DNA from: an uncultured Pelagibacteraceae bacterium
Lineage (GTDB): Bacteria; Pseudomonadota; Alphaproteobacteria; Pelagibacterales; Pelagibacteraceae
NCBI GenBank assembly: GCA_902625715.1
Contig: CACOCP010000004.1
Location: 43,351-107,350 of the forward strand
Reading direction: 5' to 3'
DNA length: 64,000 bases
Position 1 is the first letter of the stretch. Each line of letters starts with the position of its first letter. The notes below the pieces were generated by a model that ran no database searches, was not told where the DNA came from, and worked only from the letters and a program-made list of their open reading frames with translations. The position numbers were made by a program, and so were the translations under genes. This document shows positions 9,273-19,943 of this stretch, one piece after another.

Positions 9273-10243
9273 TTTGGTAAAATTATTGCAGGACCAAGTA
9301 ATTTTCTTCCCTCAAGATCTTCATGAGCTTTTCTAACTTCATCTAAAGAATACTTTTTCGAAATTTCAACTTTAAATTTACCTTTAGATATTGCTTCAAA
9401 AACTTTTTTAGCTGCTTCTTCAAGTTCTTTTCTTATGATCGTGTAATGAGCGATTGAGGGTCTAGTAAAAAAAAGACCTTTTGCATTTATATGTTTTTTT
9501 ATATCTAATGTATTAACGTAACCAGATGCATTTCCAAAAGCCACCATCATCCCTCTTACTTTTAAAACTTCTATTGAACCTTCAAATGTTTTTGCTCCTA
9601 CTCCATCATAAACTACATCAAGTCCGTTTTTTCCTACAATTTTTTCAATTTCCTCAACAAAGTTTTTTTCATTATAGTTTATAACATGGTGGCATCCGTT
9701 CTTTTTCGCTATTTCTATTTTTTCATCTGAACCGACCGTCCCTATTATTTCAGCACCAAGCGCATTGGCCCATGGGCAGAAAATTTGACCAAGTGCCCCT
9801 GCAGCTGCATGATATAAAATTTTATCTCCTTTTTTAACTTGATAAGTTCTGTGCAATAAATATTCGGCTGTTATACCTTTTAAAGTAATACACGATGCAA
9901 CTTCATCAGATATATTATCTGGAACCTTTACTAACTTGTCTTCAGGTATTATTTGTTTTTCAGAATAAGTTCCAATTGGCATGGAAGCACGAGTTACTCT
10001 ATCCCCAACTTTAAATAATTTAACTTCAGATCCTACTTCTTCGATAATACTACAAGCTTCAAGTCCAATACCACTTGGCAACGGGATGGGATAAAGACCT
10101 GAACGGTGGTATGTATCAATATAATTTATACCAATCGATAAATTTTTAACTAACACTTCATTCTGGCCAGGTTTTCCAATATCAGAATTCTTTACTTCCA
10201 ATACTTCGGGTCCACCAAATTCTTTTATTTCAATTTTTTTCAT
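9269..10243 (-). CDS. zinc-independent NADPH:quinone oxidoreductase (zeta-crystallin type)
   Basis: Medium-chain dehydrogenase/reductase without a visible structural zinc site. The 324-residue protein shows the QOR-type N-terminus (NEVLVKNLSIGINYIDTYHRSG), VGDRV, and the nucleotide-binding AAAGALGQ turn near 147-154. It probably reduces quinones or enones with NADPH. The start overlaps the upstream pirin gene by 4 bases, so the pair is coupled. Pirins can degrade flavonols, but the substrate of this pair cannot be inferred. Confidence 0.85.
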   Translation of the reverse strand: MKKIEIKEFGGPEVLEVKNSDIGKPGQNEVLVKNLSIGINYIDTYHRSGLYPIPLPSGIGLEACSIIEEVGSEVKLFKVGDRVTRASMPIGTYSEKQIIPEDKLVKVPDNISDEVASCITLKGITAEYLLHRTYQVKKGDKILYHAAAGALGQIFCPWANALGAEIIGTVGSDEKIEIAKKNGCHHVINYNEKNFVEEIEKIVGKNGLDVVYDGVGAKTFEGSIEVLKVRGMMVAFGNASGYVNTLDIKKHINAKGLFFTRPSIAHYTIIRKELEEAAKKVFEAISKGKFKVEISKKYSLDEVRKAHEDLEGRKLLGPAIILPN

Positions 10244-11079
10244 TGTTTTACAAAATTTCCATTATGATAATCGTCAATAGCTTGAAGTATTTCCTGTTTT
10301 GTATTCATTACAAACGGTCCACCTCTTGCAATTTGTTCACCAATTGGTTTTCCAGATATTAATAAAAATTTAGCCTCAGTCAAAGAAGTTACTTTTAGTT
10401 TTTCACCATTAGTTAAAAGAATTAAGGTAGAGTCTTTGACTTCATCATGTTTTTTTTCTCCAATTTTTATTTCACCCTCAATTAAATAAATAAAGCTATT
10501 GTGTGAGGAGGGTATTTCAAAATTAAATTCCTTATCTTTTTTGAGTTCAACATCAAAATAAACAGGTTCTACATTATGCTTTTTAATTGGTCCCTCTGCT
10601 TTTTGAAATTTTCCGGCAATAACTTTTATTTGCTTATCATTATCTTTATGCACGCTCATTTTGTCAGCATCAATATAATGATATTCAGGTTTATCCATTT
10701 TCATACTCGCTGGCATGTTTATCCATAATTGAAAACCATGAAGTTTCCCCTCTTTCATTGCTGGCATTTCTGAATGAATAATGCCACTTCCTGTTTTCAT
10801 CCACTGAACATCTCCCGCTGTCATTCTTCCCTGCCCACCAGTACTATCTTTATGTTCAAAATCTCCCGCTAACATGTAAGTTACTGTTTCAATACCTCTA
10901 TGAGGATGGGGTGGAAAGCCTGCAATATAATCTTCACTATTTTCTGATCCAAACTCATCCAACATTAAAAATGGATCAAAATAATTTGGTTCAACTCCGA
11001 TACTTCTTTTTAATTTTACTCCAGCACCATCTGATGCCGATATAGGTTCAATAACTTTTTCAACTTCTATTGGTTTCAT
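10240..11079 (-). CDS. pirin family protein
   Basis: A bicupin of 279 residues. The N-terminal cupin shows the pirin signature with metal ligands: FPPHPHRGIETVTYML, then FEHKDSTGGQGRM, then SGIIHSEMP. The C-terminal cupin is typical (GGPFVMNTKQEI near the end). Pirins are iron-binding proteins and some act as quercetin dioxygenases. It is translated just ahead of the quinone oxidoreductase with a 4-base overlap; the function in this organism is unknown. Confidence 0.88.
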   Translation of the reverse strand: MKPIEVEKVIEPISASDGAGVKLKRSIGVEPNYFDPFLMLDEFGSENSEDYIAGFPPHPHRGIETVTYMLAGDFEHKDSTGGQGRMTAGDVQWMKTGSGIIHSEMPAMKEGKLHGFQLWINMPASMKMDKPEYHYIDADKMSVHKDNDKQIKVIAGKFQKAEGPIKKHNVEPVYFDVELKKDKEFNFEIPSSHNSFIYLIEGEIKIGEKKHDEVKDSTLILLTNGEKLKVTSLTEAKFLLISGKPIGEQIARGGPFVMNTKQEILQAIDDYHNGNFVKQ

Positions 11080-11099
11080 TCAATTGATATATACGTTAA

Positions 11100-11762
11100 C
11101 TATATAATTTCAAGTAACTCACTTAAATCATGAATTTCATTTAATGGTTGATAATCAAGATTATCAAATATATTTTTATTCCTGTTTACCCAAACAGAAT
11201 TATACCCATAATTTCCACCCCCAGAAACATCCCATGTATTTGCACTTAAAAATAAAACTTCATCCTTTTTAATTTTATATTTATTTACAGGTAGGTCATA
11301 AACTTTTGAATCTGGTTTAAAAATTCCCACTTCTTCAATTGAAAAAATATCATCAAAAATATTTTCTAAATTATTATTTTTGACCAGATTTTCCAACAAA
11401 CTAGGAGTACCATTAGAAAGAATTGCTAACTTTAAATCTCTATTTTTCAATTTTTTTAAAGTTTCTTTCACTTCAGAAAAAGGGGAGAGCACTTTGTACA
11501 AATCTAATAAATCATTTCTCATGGAGTTATCAATTTTGAAAAATTTCATTGACTTATCTAAACTGTCTTCAGTAATTTTCCAAAAATCTTTGTGTCTATT
11601 CATTAAACTCCTTAGCCAAGTATATTCTAGTTGTGTTGTTCTCCAATAATTTGCAAAATTTTCCCATTTATCTCCAATTTTCCCTTTACATTTTTCCGCA
11701 GCAGAATTGACGTCAAATAAAGTTCCATAAACATCAAATATTATTGCTTTAATATTTTTCAT
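11100..11762 (-). CDS. haloacid dehalogenase type II-like HAD hydrolase
   Basis: HAD-superfamily hydrolase of 220 residues. Motif I is FDVYGTLFD with the nucleophile Asp near position 10, motif II is LSNGTP, motif III has Lys in FKPDSK, and motif IV is the SANTWDVSGGGNYGY segment that resembles the L-2-haloacid dehalogenase SxNxWD motif. Closest by eye to L-2-haloacid dehalogenases, but a general phosphatase role cannot be excluded. It is divergent from rsmE, with 17 bases between the start codons. Confidence 0.75.
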   Translation of the reverse strand: MKNIKAIIFDVYGTLFDVNSAAEKCKGKIGDKWENFANYWRTTQLEYTWLRSLMNRHKDFWKITEDSLDKSMKFFKIDNSMRNDLLDLYKVLSPFSEVKETLKKLKNRDLKLAILSNGTPSLLENLVKNNNLENIFDDIFSIEEVGIFKPDSKVYDLPVNKYKIKKDEVLFLSANTWDVSGGGNYGYNSVWVNRNKNIFDNLDYQPLNEIHDLSELLEII

Positions 11763-11779
11763 AATTTAATTTAAATATA

Positions 11780-12478
11780 ATGAGTAATATTAGGTTATTT
11801 TATCCAGAAAGTTTATCAATTAATTTAGAAGGAAAATTAGATAAAGCACAATCTCATTATTTAACTAAAGTGATGAGAGTTTCTATTGGTGGTAATTTTT
11901 CTTTATTTAATAAATTTGGTGAATGGCAAACAATAATTAAAAAAATTTCAAAAAATGATTTAACTTTTAAAGTTACTAAGCAACTTAGACATGAAGAAAA
12001 TGAAACTGATCTTTGGTTAGCTTTTTCTCCTATAAGATCAAATTTTTTTAATTTCATGATTCAAAAAGCAACAGAATTAGGTGTAACAAAATTCATTCCA
12101 GTACTCACAGAAAGAACTGTTGTAAGAAAAATAAATTATGAAAGATTAATAAAAATTGTTATAGAAGCTTCAGAACAAAGTAATAGATTAAGTATTCCTA
12201 AAATAGACAACATACAAAAATTAGATGACTTCTTTAAAAATAATAAAGATTTAAATCTTATATTTGGAGATTTAAATTCAGATAATAAAAAATTAAAAAT
12301 AAATAACAAAAAACCTTTATGTATCTTAATTGGCCCCGAAGGTGATTACACTGAGGTCGAGCGAGAAAAGATTCTTAAATATAGTGGAACACAATCAATT
12401 AAATTGGGTAATAATATTCTTCGAACTGAAACTGCAGTTATATCCGCTTTATCTGTGATCAATTTTCTAAAGAATTGA
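11780..12478 (+). CDS. rsmE: 16S rRNA (uracil-1498-N3)-methyltransferase RsmE
   Basis: SPOUT-class (trefoil-knot) methyltransferase modifying U1498 of 16S rRNA. The 232-residue protein carries FMIQKATELGVTKFIPV in the middle and the AdoMet-binding knot IGPEGDYTEVE, then LGNNILRTETAV, at the C-terminus, all diagnostic for RsmE. It lies 59 bases upstream of coxB on the same strand. Confidence 0.92.
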   Translation: MSNIRLFYPESLSINLEGKLDKAQSHYLTKVMRVSIGGNFSLFNKFGEWQTIIKKISKNDLTFKVTKQLRHEENETDLWLAFSPIRSNFFNFMIQKATELGVTKFIPVLTERTVVRKINYERLIKIVIEASEQSNRLSIPKIDNIQKLDDFFKNNKDLNLIFGDLNSDNKKLKINNKKPLCILIGPEGDYTEVEREKILKYSGTQSIKLGNNILRTETAVISALSVINFLKN

Positions 12479-12537
12479 TAAATTGTCGCGAAATCTCTAG
12501 TGTTTTTTTATATTTTTGGCTTTATAAACTTTTGAAA

Positions 12538-13350
12538 ATGAAAAAATACTTAATAACATTATTAACTATATTAATTTCATTTCCTGCTCTTGCCAATCAA
12601 CCAGAGAAGTGGCAATTGAGTTTTCAAGAGCCTGCATCTCAGACAATGAGAGATATTGTGTGGTTCCACGACTATATGTTGCTTCCAATTATTGTTGCAA
12701 TAAGTGCTTTCGTGTTATTTTTAATGTTGTATGTGATGGTAAGATTTAGAGAGTCTAGAAATCCTAATCCGTCAAAAAGAACTCATAATGTTGCAGTGGA
12801 AATAATTTGGACATTGGTGCCATGTTTAATTCTTATTGTAATGGCTGTTCCATCATTTAAGGTTTTGTATTCTCAAGATACAATTCCAAAAGCAGATGTA
12901 ACTATTAAAGCTATTGGATATCAATGGTACTGGGGATACGAGTACCCAGATGAGAATATAATTTTTGACTCATATATGATTGAAGAAGAGGACTTAAAAG
13001 AAGGTCAACCAAGATTACTAGCAGTTGATAACGTTGTAGTGGTTCCTGTAAATAAAGTTGTAAAAGTATTAATAACAGCAAATGATGTACTGCATGCATG
13101 GGCATTACCTTCATTTGGAGTTAAAAGAGATGCAATGCCAGGAAGAATTAATGAAACATGGTTTAAAGCAGAAAAAGTTGGAACATACTATGGCCAATGC
13201 TCAGAATTATGTGGAATAAAGCATGCATTTATGCCAATTGAAGTAAAAGTAGTTTCTGATGAGGAGTATCAAGAGTGGTTGTCTGATGCGAAAATAAAAT
13301 TTGCAAAAGATGAAAGTTTAATTAATAAAAATTTAGTAGCGAGTAATTAA
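12538..13350 (+). CDS. coxB: cytochrome c oxidase subunit II
   Basis: Carries the CuA centre that accepts electrons from cytochrome c. I start it at ATG 12538, which gives a clear signal peptide (MKKYLITLLTILISFPALA). The frame is open further upstream but that extension overlaps rsmE and has no family match. Two membrane helices follow (about 45-70 and 90-110), then a periplasmic cupredoxin domain with CuA ligands Cys221, Cys225, His229 and Met232 (CSELCGIKHAFM). It is first in the order coxB-coxA-ctaB-coxF-ctaG-coxC-surf1. Confidence 0.96.
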   Translation: MKKYLITLLTILISFPALANQPEKWQLSFQEPASQTMRDIVWFHDYMLLPIIVAISAFVLFLMLYVMVRFRESRNPNPSKRTHNVAVEIIWTLVPCLILIVMAVPSFKVLYSQDTIPKADVTIKAIGYQWYWGYEYPDENIIFDSYMIEEEDLKEGQPRLLAVDNVVVVPVNKVVKVLITANDVLHAWALPSFGVKRDAMPGRINETWFKAEKVGTYYGQCSELCGIKHAFMPIEVKVVSDEEYQEWLSDAKIKFAKDESLINKNLVASN

Positions 13351-14985
<1,635 letters not shown>

Positions 14986-15012
14986 ATTTTAGTAAAAATA
15001 TATAATATTAAA

Positions 15013-15921
15013 ATGCAGTCTACTATCCTAAGAGAAAAAAGATCAAATACAGATCTTGGAATTATCTCAGAGCTGATAAAGCTTATGAAGCCAAGAGTAA
15101 TGTCTTTAGTTATATTTACTTGTGCAGTTGGTTTGCTAACAGCACCAAATTCTATACCTTTCACTCAAGCAGCAATTGGTATTCTCATAGTCGCTATTGG
15201 AGCAGGTGCAGCAGGTGCATTAAACATGTGGTATGAGGCTGATCTTGATAAATTGATGACCAGAACATGTTTAAGACCAATCCCAAGAGGTAAACTTAAC
15301 AGAACACAGGCTTTTTATTTTGGAACAACATTATCTATAGTTTCAGTCTTAAGCTTATATTATTTTACTAATGCTATTTCAGCTTTCTTGTTATTTTTCA
15401 CAATTTTCTTTTATTTGTTTGTTTATACAATTTGGTTGAAGAGAAGAACTCCTCAAAACATAGTAATTGGAGGCGCAGCAGGTGCGTTACCACCTGTTAT
15501 TGGTTGGACTATAGCAACAAACTCTTTATCAATTGAACCTCTAGTTTTTTTTCTAATAATTTTTGTTTGGACACCATCTCATTTTTGGGCCCTAAGCCTT
15601 TATAAGGCTAAAGACTACAGAAAAGCGAAAATTCCGATGCTGCCGATTACTAATGGAATTGAAAATACAAAAAAAAATATATTTATATATTCATTATTAA
15701 TGTTGCCAACAGTGGCCTTTCCATATGCGATTGGATTTACATCAGAATTATTTCTCATACTTGGATTTACCTTAACTATTTATTATAATTATATTTGTTT
15801 TAAGCTTTATAATTATAAAAAAAATAAATTTGAGATTAAAATTGCAAAACAAATTTTTGCTTACTCAATATTTTATTTATTTTTAATTTTTTTATTATTT
15901 TTAATAGACAAAATTATTTAA
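15013..15921 (+). CDS. ctaB: protoheme IX farnesyltransferase (heme O synthase)
   Basis: Attaches a farnesyl group to heme b, making heme o for cytochrome c oxidase. The 302-residue, multi-helix UbiA-superfamily protein has the conserved NMWYEADLDKLMTRT segment with its NxxxDxxxD-like arrangement, RPIPRGKL, and WTPSHFWALSLYK. The stop overlaps the start of the tiny coxF gene by 1 base (TAATG). Heme a synthase (ctaA) is not in the window. Confidence 0.95.
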   Translation: MQSTILREKRSNTDLGIISELIKLMKPRVMSLVIFTCAVGLLTAPNSIPFTQAAIGILIVAIGAGAAGALNMWYEADLDKLMTRTCLRPIPRGKLNRTQAFYFGTTLSIVSVLSLYYFTNAISAFLLFFTIFFYLFVYTIWLKRRTPQNIVIGGAAGALPPVIGWTIATNSLSIEPLVFFLIIFVWTPSHFWALSLYKAKDYRKAKIPMLPITNGIENTKKNIFIYSLLMLPTVAFPYAIGFTSELFLILGFTLTIYYNYICFKLYNYKKNKFEIKIAKQIFAYSIFYLFLIFLLFLIDKII

Positions 15922-16043
15922 TGATAAGAGACGAAAAAACGAAAAAGAAAAATTTATGGACCGCACTTGGTCTTGTGATTTTTATCGTGATATTGTTTGT
16001 TTTTACCTTATATAATGTAGGTGTCTTTGAGAGATCAATATGA
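15921..16043 (+). CDS. CoxF-like 40-residue membrane protein of the cox operon
   Basis: A small gene between ctaB and ctaG reading MIRDEKTKKKNLWTALGLVI and then one hydrophobic helix, ending NVGVFERSI. It starts inside the ctaB stop (TAATG) and ends inside the ctaG start (ATGA), so it fits the operon exactly. Alphaproteobacterial cox operons often have a short single-helix protein (CoxF) in this slot; the match here is by position and shape (basic N-terminus, one helix), not by strong sequence identity. Role inferred: oxidase assembly. Confidence 0.75.
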   Translation: MIRDEKTKKKNLWTALGLVIFIVILFVFTLYNVGVFERSI

Positions 16044-16588
16044 TTAAAAAAAATACATTAACTCCTCTTTTGTTAGCTGGAATATTCGTTTTTATGTTGG
16101 GATTATCATTTGCGGCAGTACCACTTTATGATTTGTTTTGTAGAGTAACTGGATTTGGAGGTACTACCCAAATCTCTAAAGAGGCGCCAAAGATAGTATT
16201 AGATAAAATAGTAAATGTGAGGCTTGATACAAACGTGAATTCTCAGTTAGATTGGGATTTCGCGGTTAATGAGAAAACTTTGGATGTAAAACCAGGCAAA
16301 GTTTATAAAATTAAATTTAATGTTGAAAATTTAGGCGACCAACCTTCATCCGCAGTTGCAAGCTACAATGTTTCCCCTTCGTCCTTTGGTCAGTATTTTA
16401 ATAAATTAGGCTGTTTTTGTTTTGAAAAACAGACCCTTAAACCAGGAGAAAAAGCATCTTATGATTTAGTATTTTATCTAGACCCTGAATTGGTAAACGA
16501 CCCAAAAACTAAAAATATAGAGGATGTTACTATGTCCTATACTTTTTTCTCTTCTGACTATTATAAAGTTGAGAAAAACGAGAGTTAA
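16040..16588 (+). CDS. ctaG: cytochrome c oxidase assembly protein CtaG/Cox11
   Basis: Membrane-anchored copper chaperone that delivers CuB to subunit I. The 182-residue protein has one N-terminal helix (about 9-29), the conserved LYDLFCRVTGFGGTTQ stretch (Cys34), and the copper-binding CFC motif (Cys125, Cys127). Length and motifs are complete. Its ATG overlaps the coxF stop. Confidence 0.95.
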   Translation: MIKKNTLTPLLLAGIFVFMLGLSFAAVPLYDLFCRVTGFGGTTQISKEAPKIVLDKIVNVRLDTNVNSQLDWDFAVNEKTLDVKPGKVYKIKFNVENLGDQPSSAVASYNVSPSSFGQYFNKLGCFCFEKQTLKPGEKASYDLVFYLDPELVNDPKTKNIEDVTMSYTFFSSDYYKVEKNES

Positions 16589-16590
16589 AA

Positions 16591-17379
16591 ATGTCCTCAG
16601 CTCCAAAGCATGATTACCACTTAGTTGACCCTAGTCCGTGGCCGATTGCTACTTCTTTCGCTACATTAATTACTGCATTAGGAACAGTTTATTATTTGCA
16701 TGCACAAGCAATGTGGGCAATGTTGCTTGGATTTGCTCTATTAATTTATTGTGCATTTATGTGGTTCCGTGATGTTGTTATTGAGGCCGAACATCAAGGT
16801 CATCACACCCCAGTAGTACAACTCCATCATAGATATGGAATGACTTTATTCATTGCCTCAGAGGTAATGTTTTTTGTTGCTTGGTTTTGGGCATACTTCG
16901 ATGCAAGTTTATTTCCAAACGAATTTTCAGGAAATGTTTGGCCCCCAAAAGATATTGAAACCTTCGATCCGTGGGACATTCCTCTAATAAATACTCTTGT
17001 TCTCCTGTTATCTGGAACAACAGTAACTTGGGCACACCATTCTTTACTTGAGGAAGATAGAAAAGGTTTCATCAATGGTTTAATTTGTACAGTTGCTCTT
17101 GGAGCCTTCTTTACAGTCTTACAGATATATGAATATCAACATGCTACATTTAGTTTCTCAGGTCATATTTATGGAGCAACATTTTACATGGCTACAGGGT
17201 TTCATGGTTTTCATGTTGTTGTTGGAACAATCTTCTTAGCAGTTTGTCTATGGAGAGGGAAATTGGGTCATTTTACAAAAGAGCATCACTTTGGTTTTGA
17301 AGCAGCAGCTTGGTATTGGCACTTTGTCGATGTAGTATGGTTGTTTTTATTTGCAGCTATATACATTTGGGGAAGTTAA
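16591..17379 (+). CDS. coxC: cytochrome c oxidase subunit III
   Basis: Seven-helix subunit III of the aa3 oxidase, 262 residues. Family landmarks are HDYHLVDPSPWP at the N-terminus, the MLFIASEVMFFVAWFWAYF-type segment in the middle (here written with TLFIASEVMFF), HHSLLEEDR, and the C-terminal FEAAAWYWHFVDVVWLFLF. It starts 2 bases after ctaG. Confidence 0.96.
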   Translation: MSSAPKHDYHLVDPSPWPIATSFATLITALGTVYYLHAQAMWAMLLGFALLIYCAFMWFRDVVIEAEHQGHHTPVVQLHHRYGMTLFIASEVMFFVAWFWAYFDASLFPNEFSGNVWPPKDIETFDPWDIPLINTLVLLLSGTTVTWAHHSLLEEDRKGFINGLICTVALGAFFTVLQIYEYQHATFSFSGHIYGATFYMATGFHGFHVVVGTIFLAVCLWRGKLGHFTKEHHFGFEAAAWYWHFVDVVWLFLFAAIYIWGS

Positions 17380-17385
17380 AATCTT

Positions 17386-18039
17386 TTGAAAAATAAGTTA
17401 TCTTTTTCAATATTTGTCTATTTTTTTATTTTAGTTTTTTTAGCCTTAGGTACTTGGCAAATTATAAGGTTAAACTGGAAACTTGAATTGATAAATTCTA
17501 TTGAAGTATCACTTAAAAGCGAACCAATTGAATTTAATGGAAGTAATCCAGTTAATTTTAAGAAAATTAAATTTGAAGGAAAAATAGATAATTCTAAAAT
17601 TATTTATCTATATAGTTTAAATGAAAAAGGAGAACCAGGATTTGATATTGTAAATCCAATCAGCATAAACAATAAAAGTTATTTAATAAATCGTGGTTGG
17701 GTTCCAAGGAATTTTAAAGTTAAAAAATTTCTTTTAAATGATAATAAATTTGAGGGAGTTTTAAAGTCAAAGAGTAAATTTAATTATTTTAAACCAGACA
17801 ATGATGTAAATAAAAACTATTGGTTTACTTTAAAAGATGAGGATTTGTTAACATATACAGGTAAAAAATTTTCGCCATTTATAATAAATCATATAAATAA
17901 AAAAGATAATAGCTATCCTAAGCCAAAACAAATCGGAGTAAATATTTCAAATAATCACTTTAAGTATGCACTTACTTGGTTTTCATTAGCTGTTTCAATA
18001 TTTTTAATATATTTATATTTCAGAAAAAAGAATTACTGA
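17386..18039 (+). CDS. SURF1 family cytochrome oxidase assembly protein
   Basis: SURF1 helps insert heme a into subunit I. The 217-residue protein has the family arrangement of one N-terminal and one C-terminal membrane helix around a periplasmic domain. Motifs include LGTWQIIRLNWK near the start and LINRGWVP in the middle. The start is a TTG at 17386, 6 bases after the coxC stop. The stop overlaps the thrC start by 1 base (TGATG). Confidence 0.88.
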   Translation: MKNKLSFSIFVYFFILVFLALGTWQIIRLNWKLELINSIEVSLKSEPIEFNGSNPVNFKKIKFEGKIDNSKIIYLYSLNEKGEPGFDIVNPISINNKSYLINRGWVPRNFKVKKFLLNDNKFEGVLKSKSKFNYFKPDNDVNKNYWFTLKDEDLLTYTGKKFSPFIINHINKKDNSYPKPKQIGVNISNNHFKYALTWFSLAVSIFLIYLYFRKKNY

Positions 18040-19412
18040 TGGAATATATTAGTACCAGAAATAGCTCAGATCATTTCTCATTTAAAAACGTTTTTCTTAA
18101 AGGTCTAGCAGATGATGGAGGCTTATTTGTACCAAAATCAAATAAGCCATTTAGCAAGGAAGAACTAAGCAAACTTAGTAGTCTTAAGTACAATGAGTTG
18201 GCAGCTGAAATAATTTTCCCATTTATTGGGGATTTTATGACTAAAGAAAAACTATCTTCCTTAATATCCAAGTCTTACTCGAATTTTAGATCTGAAGATG
18301 TTGTAAAAATCTCTGACATAGGAAATTTAAAAGTTTTGGAACTTTTTCATGGCCCTACACTAGCTTTCAAAGATGTGGCGATGCAATTAATAGGTAATTT
18401 TTACCAATTTCATTTAGAAAAAGCAGAGAAAAAAATTAATATTATTGTTGCAACTTCAGGAGATACAGGTGCTGCAGCTATTGATGCATTAAAAGGAAAA
18501 AGTAATCTAAATGTTTTCGTACTTCATCCTCACAATAAAATTTCACCAGTACAGAGACGATTGATGACAATTCATGAAGAGAGCAATGTATACAATATAG
18601 CAATTGAGGGAAACTTTGACGATTGTCAAAATTTAGTAAAAGCAATGTTTAATGATCAAAATTTTTCAAATAAGATTAATATGTCGGGAGTAAACTCAAT
18701 TAATTGGGCAAGAATTATTGCTCAAGCCGTTTATTATTTTTATGCATATTTTAGAATAGGAAATGGACAGTCATTATCTTTTTCTGTTCCAACTGGAAAT
18801 TTTGGAGATATTTATGCTGGTTATTTGGCAAAAAAGCTTGGTCTTCCAATTGATAAACTAATAGTCGCCACAAACAAAAATGACATACTTCATAGAGCAA
18901 TTTCTGGTGGAGATTATACTCAAAAGAAAGTTGAAGAGACAAATACTCCAAGCATGGATATACAAATTGCAAGTAACTTTGAGAGACTTTTATACGATGT
19001 AAAAGACTGTAATTCAGAAGCTACAAAAAATGTAATGAGCAAAATAAAAAATAATACCTATCAAATCGATAATATTGACTTAGATAAAATTAAAAAGAAT
19101 TTTACATCAGAGATGTTAAACGAAAATGAAACCATCTCAATAATTAAAGATATATATGAAAAAAATAAAGTAGTAGTCGATCCTCATACTGCTGTTGGTA
19201 TTGGGGCTGCAAGAAAACTTGGACTAGAACAAAACTGTGTTGTTTTATCTACAGCACATCCATGTAAATTTCCAAAAGCAATAGAAGAAGCAATCTCAAA
19301 AACTGAAAAATTACCAGACAGTCTTAAATATGTTTATGATAAAGAGGAAAAATTTAAAGTTCTTTCTAATGATATAAATAAAGTCAAAGATTATGTAACA
19401 AATTCAATATGA
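18039..19412 (+). CDS. thrC: threonine synthase
   Basis: PLP-dependent conversion of O-phosphohomoserine to threonine. I start it at ATG 18039, giving the family N-terminus (MEYISTRNSSDHFSFKNVFL, 457 residues); an upstream in-frame start inside surf1 is rejected. The PLP lysine lies in LAFKDVAMQ and the phosphate-binding loop in TSGDTGAAAIDAL. It follows the oxidase operon, as in many Alphaproteobacteria. Homoserine kinase (thrB) is 2 kb away on the other strand. Confidence 0.95.
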   Translation: MEYISTRNSSDHFSFKNVFLKGLADDGGLFVPKSNKPFSKEELSKLSSLKYNELAAEIIFPFIGDFMTKEKLSSLISKSYSNFRSEDVVKISDIGNLKVLELFHGPTLAFKDVAMQLIGNFYQFHLEKAEKKINIIVATSGDTGAAAIDALKGKSNLNVFVLHPHNKISPVQRRLMTIHEESNVYNIAIEGNFDDCQNLVKAMFNDQNFSNKINMSGVNSINWARIIAQAVYYFYAYFRIGNGQSLSFSVPTGNFGDIYAGYLAKKLGLPIDKLIVATNKNDILHRAISGGDYTQKKVEETNTPSMDIQIASNFERLLYDVKDCNSEATKNVMSKIKNNTYQIDNIDLDKIKKNFTSEMLNENETISIIKDIYEKNKVVVDPHTAVGIGAARKLGLEQNCVVLSTAHPCKFPKAIEEAISKTEKLPDSLKYVYDKEEKFKVLSNDINKVKDYVTNSI

Positions 19413-19894
19413 AATTAAATATAAAAGACCAAATACCTGATAAGGAAATTTTTCATTTAGTAGATGGAGAACCACAAACTAGCAAAATCAGAGAAGTCTT
19501 AGGTCATGGTAAAGTTGTTTTGTTTGGATTGCCTGGTGCATTTACATCAACCTGCTCAAAACTCCATCTACCTGGATATGTTGCGCATGCAGATAAATTT
19601 AGAGAAAAAGGTATAGAAAATATATTTTGTCTATCCGTAAATGATCCATATGTAATGGATGCTTGGGGACAAGCTCATAACATCGAAAATAAAATAACAA
19701 TGTTATCTGATCCTTATTTATCATTTACAAAGGCAATCGGTGCTGAAGTTGACAGGAATTCTAGAGGCATGGGAATTAGATCAAATCGATATTCTATGGT
19801 GATTGAGAATTTGGAAGTAACAAATATCCAAGTTGAAAAAGAAACAAAAGAATGTGGTCTATCTGCAGCGGAAAGCATTCTAGATATACTATAA
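19409..19894 (+). CDS. Prx5-type peroxiredoxin
   Basis: Thiol peroxidase of 161 residues that reduces hydrogen peroxide and alkyl peroxides. The peroxidatic Cys49 sits in the Prx5 motif PGAFTSTCSKLHLPGY, and a second cysteine lies near the C-terminus (KECGLSAAESIL). The short LFGLPGAF strand and the RYSMVIEN stretch fit the glutaredoxin- or glutathione-dependent Prx5 group. It overlaps thrC by 4 bases (ATGA). Confidence 0.9.
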   Translation: MKLNIKDQIPDKEIFHLVDGEPQTSKIREVLGHGKVVLFGLPGAFTSTCSKLHLPGYVAHADKFREKGIENIFCLSVNDPYVMDAWGQAHNIENKITMLSDPYLSFTKAIGAEVDRNSRGMGIRSNRYSMVIENLEVTNIQVEKETKECGLSAAESILDIL

Positions 19895-19901
19895 ATAGGA
19901 T

Positions 19902-19923
19902 GGCAGTTCTGTTGTCAGTTGCC
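19902..19923 (+). other. GC-rich hairpin between convergent genes
   Basis: GGCAGTT and AGTTGCC can pair as a 7-base stem (two G-U pairs) around an 8-base loop. It lies in the 49-base gap between the convergent peroxiredoxin and PhyH genes. A T8 run follows at 19947-19954, about 23 bases later, which is farther than in a normal intrinsic terminator. It may be a weak terminator for the thrC-prx transcript or a small structured RNA end. Confidence 0.35.
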
Positions 19924-19943
19924 CCAATAAGCCTGTTATAATA

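Noticed and set aside
12483..12512. coxB promoter TTGTCG with a downstream TTTATA/TATATT
   Set aside because: Spacing is 18-20 bases and the -10 is ambiguous in a T-rich tract; not listed as a feature.
12475..12537. Upstream extension of coxB that begins inside the rsmE stop
   Set aside because: It would put 21 residues before a clear signal peptide; the ATG at 12538 gives the family N-terminus.
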